Part shown: positions 45,080-52,700 of the stretch, piece after piece | Numbering within the stretch: the stretch's first letter is position 1 | How the letters are laid out: every line of letters starts with the position of its first letter | Assembly (NCBI GenBank): GCA_035399845.1 | Contig: DAOPJV010000013.1 | Span: 60,794 to 124,793, forward strand | Source: ECT2AJA-110-A sp035399845 | GTDB lineage: Bacteria; Planctomycetota; Phycisphaerae; UBA1845; UTPLA1 | Length of the DNA stretch: 64,000 nt | Reading direction: 5' to 3' | Program-made: the position numbers and the translations under genes | The notes under the pieces: generated by a model | The model's input: the letters and a program-made list of their open reading frames with translations, nothing else | Databases searched by the model: none | Told to the model about the DNA's origin: nothing

Positions 45080-45481
45080 TCGCCGCCCCCATCGAAAATC
45101 AGAATTAACGCGACGCCAGGCGCCTGTCGCGTCGCCTCATAACGCGGATTCGCCTCATGGATGAGTTCCGCAATTGTGGATCGCCCCGCAACCCTTGTGA
45201 CTCGATTATCGGCGCCACGACGTTCGCGGTCCCGACCTCACGGAATCCCGACCCCGTTCATTGACTCGATTGCCCGCGAGGGAATATCGTAAGACAGGTT
45301 TTTGGGGAAACCACACCGATTCGACGCCTGCGCCAGGTTGACGCAAAACGTCATCACGGCCGGGAACCACCACTCGATACGCAAGGATGCGAAACGCCCG
45401 CGGGGGAGCGGGCGGAGTGCAGTTCCACTTTCGGCCGGCGCGCAGGCTCGGCGATCGGATTCATCGGGGGATGAAGCACAC
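45080..45481 (+). promoter_or_regulatory. Regulatory region before the glycan cassette
   Basis: About 400 bp without a gene. Near 45110-45137 is a GCGACG/CGTCGC stem with an inner AGGCGCCT palindrome, probably the end of the GH3 transcript. TTGACT (45261-45266) and TATCGT (45285-45290) with an 18-bp spacer form a fair sigma-70 promoter. Downstream, at 45339-45353, lies a palindrome with arms TGACG and CGTCA around CAAAA, a possible operator. GGGGGATG just before 45482 is the ribosome binding site. Confidence 0.5.
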
Positions 45482-46462
45482 ATGATCGGGGCAAAGACAC
45501 AAATCGCCATCGTCGGCTGCGGCGGCGCCGCGCAGCGCCACGCGTCCAATCTGCGAAAATCCGAACGCGCCGAGATCGCCGGATGCTTCGACACGCGAAG
45601 TGAAGCCGCCGACGCCTTTGCGACGACGCATGAAACGCGCGCCTTCGCCAGTCTCGAAGCGCTGCTCGACGCCAATCCGGACGGTGTCGTCATCTGCACG
45701 CCGCCTTCGACACACGTCGCCATCGCCGAAGTGGTTCTCGAACGCGGCATTCGCGTTCTCTGCGAGAAACCGCTGGCGCCGACAACGACGGAATGTGAAT
45801 CACTGACGGAAGCCCGCGGACTCGCCTGCGCATTCAAGTTCCGCCACCTCAAGGGCGCCCGAATCATCCGCGACCACATCGCGACAGGTGGCCTGGGGCG
45901 CATTCTGGCGATCCGCGGATCCGCCCTTTCCGACATCAGCATGGAAGGCAAATGGTTCAGCGATCCGTCGCTCTCAGGCGGAGGTGTTCTGCTGGACAAC
46001 GGCGTCCATCTCATTGACCTGTGTCATTATCTCGTCGGACCGACGGAGACTGTCAGTGCGACAATCATGGGCGGCAAGCGGCGCCTCGCCGTTGAAGAGT
46101 CCGCCATGATCAGCATGCGAATGGCCTGCGGCGCCAGCGTCGAACTCTTCGTCAGCTGGGAAGCGCCCGCGCCGATGCCGCCGCTGATCGAAATCTGGGG
46201 AACGCAGGGCTACGCGAGCCTCGGTTACGACTATCAGATCCTCGACAGCCAGAAGACGTGCATCCGCGCCGAAGAAGGAAACGGCATGTGCGTCTGGAAC
46301 GAGGTCATCACGAACTTCGTCGGATTTGTCCGCAACGAAACGCAGCCCATGGCCCGCTTCGAGGACGGCTATTCGGCCGTCGCCGTCGCGGAAGCCGCCT
46401 ACGCCTCGGCCGTCACCCACAACTGGGAGACGCCGGCGCAGTACTTCTCGTTCGTACGATAA
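45482..46462 (+). CDS. Gfo/Idh/MocA-family oxidoreductase
   Basis: 326 residues. N-terminal Rossmann domain with IAIVGCGGAAQRHASNLRKS near 8-27; GVVICTPPSTHVAIAEVVL and the CEKPLAPTT strand (Lys near 98) are family marks. The C-terminal substrate domain has GGGVLLDNGVHLIDLCHYLV near 166-185, with the His/Asp region used in catalysis. Such enzymes oxidise or reduce a hydroxyl of a sugar or nucleotide sugar, as WlbA does before an aminotransferase acts. ATG at 45482; the frame is open to 45302 but the promoter and binding site lie inside it. First gene of the cassette, 84 bp before the DegT gene. Confidence 0.9.
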   Translation: MIGAKTQIAIVGCGGAAQRHASNLRKSERAEIAGCFDTRSEAADAFATTHETRAFASLEALLDANPDGVVICTPPSTHVAIAEVVLERGIRVLCEKPLAPTTTECESLTEARGLACAFKFRHLKGARIIRDHIATGGLGRILAIRGSALSDISMEGKWFSDPSLSGGGVLLDNGVHLIDLCHYLVGPTETVSATIMGGKRRLAVEESAMISMRMACGASVELFVSWEAPAPMPPLIEIWGTQGYASLGYDYQILDSQKTCIRAEEGNGMCVWNEVITNFVGFVRNETQPMARFEDGYSAVAVAEAAYASAVTHNWETPAQYFSFVR

Positions 46463-46546
46463 CTCACGCCGGGCGCCGCCGTTCGGGCCCGCCCGGATCT
46501 GAAGGAAGCCAAAGAGCGCACACACAGCACATCGGGGGAAAGATCG

Positions 46547-47788
46547 ATGGCCACGATTCCGAGCCAGAGCAACCAGTCCAAGACCGCCGCCGTTCCCAAT
46601 GACGCCAACGCCAGCGGCCGATCCTTCGGCGCCACGGAGCTGGAAATGCTCCGCGAAGTGCTCGAACGCGGCACGCTTGTCAGCCAGGCGGGCCCCGTCG
46701 TTCCGCAGCTTGAGCGCGCCTTCGCCAAGTGGTGCGGCGCGTCCTTCTGCACGGCCGTCTCATCCGGCACGGCGGCCCTGCACACGGCGATCGCCGCCGT
46801 CGACCCGGCGCCCGGCGACGAGATCATTTCCTCGCCGATCACTGACATGGGCGCCGTCATGCCGATTCTCTACCAGGGCGCGATCCCCGTTTTCGCCGAC
46901 GTCGATCCGCAAACCTGCAATGTCACGCCGGCAACGATTGAAGCCCGCATCACGCACCGCACGAAGGCGATCATCGTGACGCACCTGTTCGGCAATCCGG
47001 TCGACATGGACGGCGTCATGGCCATCGCCGCGAAACACAACCTGAAAGTCATCGAGGACGCCGCCCAGGGATTCGGCGCCACGTTCAGAGGCCGACTCGT
47101 CGGCACGCTCGGCCACATCGGCTGCTTCAGCCTTCAGCAGGGCAAGCACATCACGTGTGGCGAAGGTGGCTTCGTCGTCACCAACGACGAGAAGACGGCC
47201 CGATTCATGAAACTCTATCATGACAAGGCGTGGCCCTTTGGCGAGGAGAATCCCGACCACGAATTTCTCGCCCTCAACTATCGCATGACGGAACTCCAGG
47301 GCGCCGTCGCTCTCGCACAGCTCGGCCGGCTCGACGAATTCGTCCAGCATCGCCGCGACATGGCCACCCGGCTCACGGCCGCCATCGAGGACATCGAAGG
47401 TCTCGTCTGCCCGCGCGACGGCGAGCATTCGACGAACGTTCACTGGCGCTATTCGCTCCGCGTCGAAGCGCCGCTGACGAACGCCGATCTCGATCGACTC
47501 TCCAACGCGCTTCGCGACATGGGCGCCCGCACGGCCCCGCGCTACACGCAGAAGCTCGCCTTCGAATACGGCTTCCTGAAGAACCGCCGCATGTTCGGCG
47601 GCAGCGGCTTCCCCTTCGTCGGTCCGCAGCGCGACGGCGCGATCGAGCCCGTCTATGAGCGCGACGCCTTTCCGGGCGCCGTCGAAGGACTCCAGCGCCT
47701 GCTCTGCATCGCCATGAACGAACGATTTGACATCCACGTCATCGACCGCATCGCGGCCACGATTCGAGAGGTGATTACAAAGAAGTGA
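46547..47788 (+). CDS. DegT/DnrJ/EryC1-family aminotransferase
   Basis: 413 residues, PLP-dependent enzyme that converts a keto sugar to an amino sugar. Motifs: AVSSGTAALHTAIAAVDPAP near 68-87, EDAAQGFGATFRG near 170-182, and CFSLQQGKHITCGEGG near 192-207 with the Schiff-base Lys200. The QQGK-x2-T form resembles the inosose/AHBA-synthase branch more than the ArnB branch. The usual C-terminal R-Y-x2-K region is replaced by ARTAPRYTQKLAFEYGF. The gene overlaps the next one by 4 bp (GTGA), so the two are translationally coupled. Likely partner of the oxidoreductase upstream. Confidence 0.92.
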   Translation: MATIPSQSNQSKTAAVPNDANASGRSFGATELEMLREVLERGTLVSQAGPVVPQLERAFAKWCGASFCTAVSSGTAALHTAIAAVDPAPGDEIISSPITDMGAVMPILYQGAIPVFADVDPQTCNVTPATIEARITHRTKAIIVTHLFGNPVDMDGVMAIAAKHNLKVIEDAAQGFGATFRGRLVGTLGHIGCFSLQQGKHITCGEGGFVVTNDEKTARFMKLYHDKAWPFGEENPDHEFLALNYRMTELQGAVALAQLGRLDEFVQHRRDMATRLTAAIEDIEGLVCPRDGEHSTNVHWRYSLRVEAPLTNADLDRLSNALRDMGARTAPRYTQKLAFEYGFLKNRRMFGGSGFPFVGPQRDGAIEPVYERDAFPGAVEGLQRLLCIAMNERFDIHVIDRIAATIREVITKK

Positions 47789-48858
47789 ACGCGATCGGCG
47801 AGACCATCCTGAATCGCACGGCGACATCCTCGCCGGCGATCGGCGCCCCGACGGCGGCGCATGGATCGACAGACGCGGCGGAGCGGACCGCACGACCGGC
47901 CGGATCGATCAACATCGATCTGGACACGCTGCGCGACTACGCCCCGGGCTACGGGTTCACCTTCGAATCCGACTGCGATCCTGTTTACGAATTCGCGCTG
48001 CCGCGCTTCATCGAGTTGCTCGACAAACTCGGCGTCCCGGCGACGCTCTTCACGATCGGCCGCGACGCCGCCAGACCCGCCCACGCCGACGTGCTGCGAA
48101 CGGCCTTCTCGGCGGGTCACGAACCGGGCAATCACACGATGACCCATCCGCGACAGCTGTCGCGCATGCCGCTCGACGACATGCGTCGGAACATCCACGA
48201 ATGCCACGACATTGTCACCCAGGTGGCGTCTCGTGAGCCCGTTGGATTCCGATCGCCCTGCTACGACGTCTCCGGCCAGGTGTTGTCGATTCTGGATGAG
48301 CTCAAGTATCGCTATGACTCGTCCGTGCATCCGACGATCCTGGGCCCCGTCGTCGACGCCGTCGTCTTCCTGAAATCTCGCGGCAAATCCCGCGAATGGC
48401 GCCCCGGCACCTACTGTCACATGTTCGCGCCGCTCTCGCCCTATCGCCCGAGTCGCCGATCGCCCTGGCGCGCCGGCGGAAATGGCGATCTTGTCGAGAT
48501 GCCGCTGACGGCCGTTCCGTGGACCCGACTGCCCTTCTACGGCACGTGGCTCCACACGACGGGAAAGAAGATGTTCGACAAGGCGCTGCGGAACATCCGC
48601 CGCGCCGGGACGCTGCTGAACTTTCACTTCCACGCCGTCGAACTGCTCGATCTGAACGATCCCGGTGTCGATCCGCGCTTCCGCGTCCATCCAGGGCTCG
48701 CGACGCCGCTCGAGGAACGACGGGCGCTGATCGAGGAAGTGATCCTGGAATTCAAGTCCGCGTACGATCTCGTGACGCTTGCCGAACTGGCCGAGCGATC
48801 ACGCGAAACCATGAAAGCCAGTCACGTTTCAAGCGGGAATTCGGGGGGAATCTCGTGA
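47785..48858 (+). CDS. Polysaccharide deacetylase-family protein, ArnD-like
   Basis: 357 residues, NodB-type fold. INIDLDTLRDYAPG (about 43-56) resembles the ArnD start with its catalytic Asp; GVPATLFTIG and GHEPGNHTMTHPRQLSRM (about 111-128) carry the H-x3-H metal site; GFRSPCYDVSG follows; near the end LLNFHFHAVELLD gives the last conserved His. ArnD removes a formyl group from a polyprenyl-linked sugar. About 42 Ala/Thr-rich residues precede the domain. GTG start at 47785 overlapping the aminotransferase stop; its own stop overlaps the GT2 start. This coupling suggests it acts on the same intermediate. Confidence 0.88.
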   Translation: MNAIGETILNRTATSSPAIGAPTAAHGSTDAAERTARPAGSINIDLDTLRDYAPGYGFTFESDCDPVYEFALPRFIELLDKLGVPATLFTIGRDAARPAHADVLRTAFSAGHEPGNHTMTHPRQLSRMPLDDMRRNIHECHDIVTQVASREPVGFRSPCYDVSGQVLSILDELKYRYDSSVHPTILGPVVDAVVFLKSRGKSREWRPGTYCHMFAPLSPYRPSRRSPWRAGGNGDLVEMPLTAVPWTRLPFYGTWLHTTGKKMFDKALRNIRRAGTLLNFHFHAVELLDLNDPGVDPRFRVHPGLATPLEERRALIEEVILEFKSAYDLVTLAELAERSRETMKASHVSSGNSGGIS

Positions 48859-49595
48859 AGACACTGACGCTCATCATTCCGTGCTACAACGAAGAAGAGG
48901 CGCTGCCGCCGCTGTTCGAACGGCTGCGCGCATTGAAGTCGGCCTTCGGCGACGACGTTGCGATCGACTTTCTGTTCGTCGATGACGGCAGCAAAGACAG
49001 GACGCCGCAGATGATCGAAGCGATCGACGAGGACCTGAAGCCCGCCCGGCTCATCCGCCACGAGAAGAACCAGAGTCTCGGCGGCGCGATTCGCACGGGG
49101 TTCCGGAATGCGACAGGCGACTTCGTGGCCCTGATGGACGCCGACTGCACCTACGATCCGCTCTACCTCGTCGAAATGATGCAGCGCATGACGCCTGAGA
49201 TCGACGTCCTGACGGGATCGGAGTTCCATCCCGAGGGACGCATCGAAGGTGTGACGCCGTTTCGGCTCTTCCTCAGCCGCGGCATGTCGCAGATGTACCG
49301 CATCCTGTTCCGCTCGCGACTCTACAGCTTCTCCTGCCTGATGCGCGTCTTCCGCCGCGAAGTCCTCACGGATATCTCGCCGCGCACCAACGGCTTCCTC
49401 AGCTGCACGGAGGTGCTGCTCAACGCGCAGCGACTTGGCTATCACATTGAGGAGTTTCCGCTGGTCCTCACGCAGCGACAGCATGGCGAAAGCAAGATGC
49501 CCGTCTTCCGGACGATCCTCGACCATCTGAAGTTCATGAGCAAAGCCCTGATCCATCCGCCGAAGCGCATGACGCCCGCGGGGAGGAATTCGTGA
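48855..49595 (+). CDS. GT2 glycosyltransferase, polyprenyl-phosphate type (DPM/ArnC-like)
   Basis: 246 residues. N-terminal GT-A domain: LTLIIPCYNEEEALPPLFER, LFVDDGSKDRTPQMI, LGGAIRTGFRNATGDFVALM and MDADCTYDP with the DxD-type metal site near 96-98. SCLMRVFRREVLTDI and LTQRQHGESKM are typical of dolichol/undecaprenyl-phosphate sugar transferases. Unlike ArnC it has no C-terminal transmembrane pair, so it is a short soluble or peripheral form. GTG start at 48855 overlaps the deacetylase stop, with GGGGGGAA upstream. It should make the lipid-linked sugar donor for the membrane transferases downstream. Confidence 0.91.
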   Translation: MKTLTLIIPCYNEEEALPPLFERLRALKSAFGDDVAIDFLFVDDGSKDRTPQMIEAIDEDLKPARLIRHEKNQSLGGAIRTGFRNATGDFVALMDADCTYDPLYLVEMMQRMTPEIDVLTGSEFHPEGRIEGVTPFRLFLSRGMSQMYRILFRSRLYSFSCLMRVFRREVLTDISPRTNGFLSCTEVLLNAQRLGYHIEEFPLVLTQRQHGESKMPVFRTILDHLKFMSKALIHPPKRMTPAGRNS

Positions 49596-50929
49596 TGCGC
49601 ACGGCAATTCTCGGCGGCGGAATCGCCGGACTCACAGCGGCCTATCGCCTCGCCAGGCGAGGCGTCGATGTCACGCTCTTCGAGGCGACGGACAAGCTCG
49701 GCGGCCTCGGCGGCTGGTTCGACTACGACGGGCATCGCCTGGACAAGTGGTACCATGTCCTGCTCGACTCGGACGACCACCTGCTGGGCCTGCTCGGCGA
49801 GCTCAATCTGCGCGAGCGCATCGACTGGGCCGAGACGACGATGGGCTTCATCGTCAGCAACAGACATTACCCGTTCAACACGGCCGTGGACCTGCTGAAG
49901 TTCAGGGCGCTGAATCCGTTCGATCGAATCCGAACGGGCATGGCCGCCCTCTACATCACGAAGGTCCTCCGCAACGGCAAGCCGCTTGACGAGGAGCCGG
50001 CCTGCAAATGGCTCGTGCGCATCTTCGGTCGACGCGTCTATGAGAGCATCTGGGAACCGCTGCTGATCGCCAAGTTCGGCGACATGCGCGATCGCGTGCC
50101 GGCCTACTGGGTCTGGAACACGCTCAACCGGGAAAAGAACGGCTCGCAGGAGGTCAAAGGCTACGTCCGCGGCGGCAACGCCGTCATTGTCGATCGACTC
50201 GTCGAGGAGATCGAAAAGGCGGGTGGCCGAATTCAGCTGTCGACGCCGGTCACTGCGATCTCCTCCGACGCCGACGGCGCGACGCTGGACGTCGCCGACG
50301 CGCCGGTCCGTTTCGACAACGTCCTCTGCACGCTGCCCTTCTCGCGCCTCAGCAAAATCGCGGACGATTCGCTGCTGTCGAAATTTCCGCAGTCGACGAT
50401 CGACTACCAGGGCGTCGTCAACGTCATGCTCGTGACGCGCAGGCGCCTGTCGCGACACTACTGGACGGCCGTCGTCAACAGCGACCTGCCTTTTCAGGGC
50501 GTCGTCGAGACAACGCATGTCGTACGGCCTGACTCGATCGGCAATCGTCATCTGATCTACACGATGAACTACTGCCGACCCGACAGCGACCTCTACAAGC
50601 GCGGTGACGCGCTCCAGGTCTGCGACGCCATCGAAGGACTCGCCCGGCTCTACCCGGAATTCTCAGAAGATCACGTCGACGACGCGTTTGTCTTCCGCGC
50701 CCCCTACGTCGAGCCCGTCTGGCCCTGCGGCTATCTCGGCAAACGCCCCGAAGCGCAGGTCGCCGGAACGCGCGTCTTTCTCGCGACGACGGCGCAGGCC
50801 TATCCGATGGTCACATCGTGGAACACGAGTATCAAGCTCGCCGACGACGCCGTCAGCGCGATGACGAACCAGGGCGCCGCGCCGTCAGCGCAGCCGCTCT
50901 CCGCCGGCGCCCCGATCGTCAATACGTAG
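49592..50929 (+). CDS. FAD-dependent oxidoreductase, amine oxidase/PpoX-like fold
   Basis: 445 residues. N-terminal dinucleotide fold AILGGGIAGLTAAYRLARRG (about 5-24) and FEATDKLGGLGGWF near 30-43; KGYVRGGNAVIVDRLVEEIE near 188-207 and VFLATTAQAYPMVTSWNTSI near the end complete the FAD site. Relatives include protoporphyrinogen oxidase-like and UDP-galactopyranose mutase-like proteins, often found beside GT2 genes in envelope clusters. Its reaction here is unknown; a sugar or prenyl oxidation/isomerisation is possible. Start GTG 49592 or ATG 49595, both after GGGAGG; the stop of the GT2 gene overlaps. Confidence 0.88.
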   Translation: MMRTAILGGGIAGLTAAYRLARRGVDVTLFEATDKLGGLGGWFDYDGHRLDKWYHVLLDSDDHLLGLLGELNLRERIDWAETTMGFIVSNRHYPFNTAVDLLKFRALNPFDRIRTGMAALYITKVLRNGKPLDEEPACKWLVRIFGRRVYESIWEPLLIAKFGDMRDRVPAYWVWNTLNREKNGSQEVKGYVRGGNAVIVDRLVEEIEKAGGRIQLSTPVTAISSDADGATLDVADAPVRFDNVLCTLPFSRLSKIADDSLLSKFPQSTIDYQGVVNVMLVTRRRLSRHYWTAVVNSDLPFQGVVETTHVVRPDSIGNRHLIYTMNYCRPDSDLYKRGDALQVCDAIEGLARLYPEFSEDHVDDAFVFRAPYVEPVWPCGYLGKRPEAQVAGTRVFLATTAQAYPMVTSWNTSIKLADDAVSAMTNQGAAPSAQPLSAGAPIVNT

Positions 50930-51058
50930 CGCGAGGCGGTCGCCGGCGCACGCCGGGCCATCGCGCCGACGATAGTCCGTGCGCCGACGGCACAGAACCG
51001 GCGCCCGATCGAGCGTTCAACAGCAACTGAAAAAGCCGATGCGCGAATCGAATTCCCC

Positions 51059-52693
51059 ATGCAGACGGTCCTTGTCGCCCATCCCGCCAGCAATGTCGCC
51101 CGACGCGCCACACGGCTGCGTCGGCGTATCGCGATCGCGACCTTTCTGATCGCGATCACGGGCGGCGCGCTCCGCGTGATGACGGTCACGCGTCCGCTCA
51201 ATCACCAGCTTGCGAACAGTTGGCGAGAGGCCGACTACGTCCAGATCGCCCGTAATTTCGATCGCGAGGGAATGAACATCCTCTATCCGCGCATCGACTG
51301 GCGCGGCGACACGCCGGGCTTTGTCGAGATGGAACTGCCGCTGACGCCGTGGCTCGCCGCGGCGGGGTATCGCGTCTTCGGCTATCACGAGCAGCTGCTG
51401 CGAATCCTCTCGGCCGCGTTCTCCCTGTTCGGGATGCTCCTGTTTTACGCCATTGCGCGCGACGCCCTCTCGCGCGTCGGCGCCCTGATCGCATTCGCCG
51501 CCTTCGCGTTCAACCCACTGCTCGTCAGACTCTCCGGCGCCATGCAGCCCGAGCCGCTGATGATCGCCTGCATCGTGCTGACGGCGTATCACGCGTTTCG
51601 TTTCGATCGAAAGGGACGCGCCAAGAGCCTGTTGCTCGCCGCCGCCGCCACGGCGCTCGCCGGGCTCGCCAAGGCGCCGGGCGTCTATGTCGGCGCCATT
51701 CTCGCCTACGCCTGCCTGCGCCGCTTCGGATGGCGCGCACTGCTCAAACCCATCGTCTGGTTGTCGGCGGCGATCGCGATCCTGCCTGTCTTCCTCTGGT
51801 ACGACTGGGCGGCGCACTTCTGGCGAGAGTATGGGAACTCCCTGGGGCTCTCCAACGAAAGCCACTGGATCACGTGGCGCCTGCTCTGGCCGCCCGACTT
51901 CCTCCGCGGCAACCTGATCACGGAGTTCTTCCTCGTCTGGTCGCCCGTCGGCTGGGTCCTCGGCATTGTCGCCCTGTTCAGGGCGAGACGCAGGCGGGCC
52001 CTGACGATTGCGTCGATCTGGTACACGACGACGTGGGTGTTCTATATCGCCGCGGCGGGGACTTCCGGCGACAGCTGGGCGCTGTACTACCACTGCATTG
52101 CGGTACCGCCCGCCTGCATGCTCATCGGTCTCGGCGCCGTCGCGCTGCGCGGCCGCAGCGCCACATCCGCGAACGCCCAACGGCGTCCCGTGTTGATTTC
52201 ACCACGCCGATTCGCCGTCGTGGCCGTCCTGCTCACGCTCGCCCTGCTCGCCGTCACAACGTATTTCCGCATCCACAGCCGTGACAACGCGGAGGATCTC
52301 CGGCAATTGCACGACTGCGCCATGGAGATTGACCACGCGATTCCCGATGATGGCGAAATCGTCGTCCGCGGCGGTAGATCCGTCGACGAATACGGCTCGC
52401 CTGTCGCCTTCAATGAGCCGATGTTATTCGCATGGATGGATCGGCGCGGCTTCAACTACCCGAAGGATCAGCTCAGCGCCGACGAACTCGACAACATCGC
52501 CCGGCGCGGCGGTCGGTACTGGATCGCCCGCGCCGACGAACTCGATCCCAACGATGGCCATGGCGATCTGCACGATCGATACGAACCCATCGGCGCGTGC
52601 CGTTGCGGCGCCCTGATTGCTTTCGATCTGGACACGAGATTGTCCGCGACACGGAAGCGTCGATCGGCCCAGTCAGACCACGATTCGGATTGA
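51059..52693 (+). CDS. GT39/ArnT-like membrane glycosyltransferase (first copy)
   Basis: 544 residues. About ten hydrophobic segments in the first 400 residues, then a soluble C-terminal domain. The first outer loop holds WREADYVQIARNFDREGMN, where acidic residues near 60 match the catalytic loop of PMT/ArnT-type (GT-C) enzymes, and PRIDWRGDTPGFVEMELPLT. These enzymes take a sugar from polyprenyl phosphate and put it on a protein, lipid A or another acceptor on the outer face. ATG at 51059, 129 bp after the FAD gene; the spacer shows no terminator. A second such gene follows 7 bp later. Confidence 0.87.
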   Translation: MQTVLVAHPASNVARRATRLRRRIAIATFLIAITGGALRVMTVTRPLNHQLANSWREADYVQIARNFDREGMNILYPRIDWRGDTPGFVEMELPLTPWLAAAGYRVFGYHEQLLRILSAAFSLFGMLLFYAIARDALSRVGALIAFAAFAFNPLLVRLSGAMQPEPLMIACIVLTAYHAFRFDRKGRAKSLLLAAAATALAGLAKAPGVYVGAILAYACLRRFGWRALLKPIVWLSAAIAILPVFLWYDWAAHFWREYGNSLGLSNESHWITWRLLWPPDFLRGNLITEFFLVWSPVGWVLGIVALFRARRRRALTIASIWYTTTWVFYIAAAGTSGDSWALYYHCIAVPPACMLIGLGAVALRGRSATSANAQRRPVLISPRRFAVVAVLLTLALLAVTTYFRIHSRDNAEDLRQLHDCAMEIDHAIPDDGEIVVRGGRSVDEYGSPVAFNEPMLFAWMDRRGFNYPKDQLSADELDNIARRGGRYWIARADELDPNDGHGDLHDRYEPIGACRCGALIAFDLDTRLSATRKRRSAQSDHDSD

Positions 52694-52700
52694 CCCGCCC

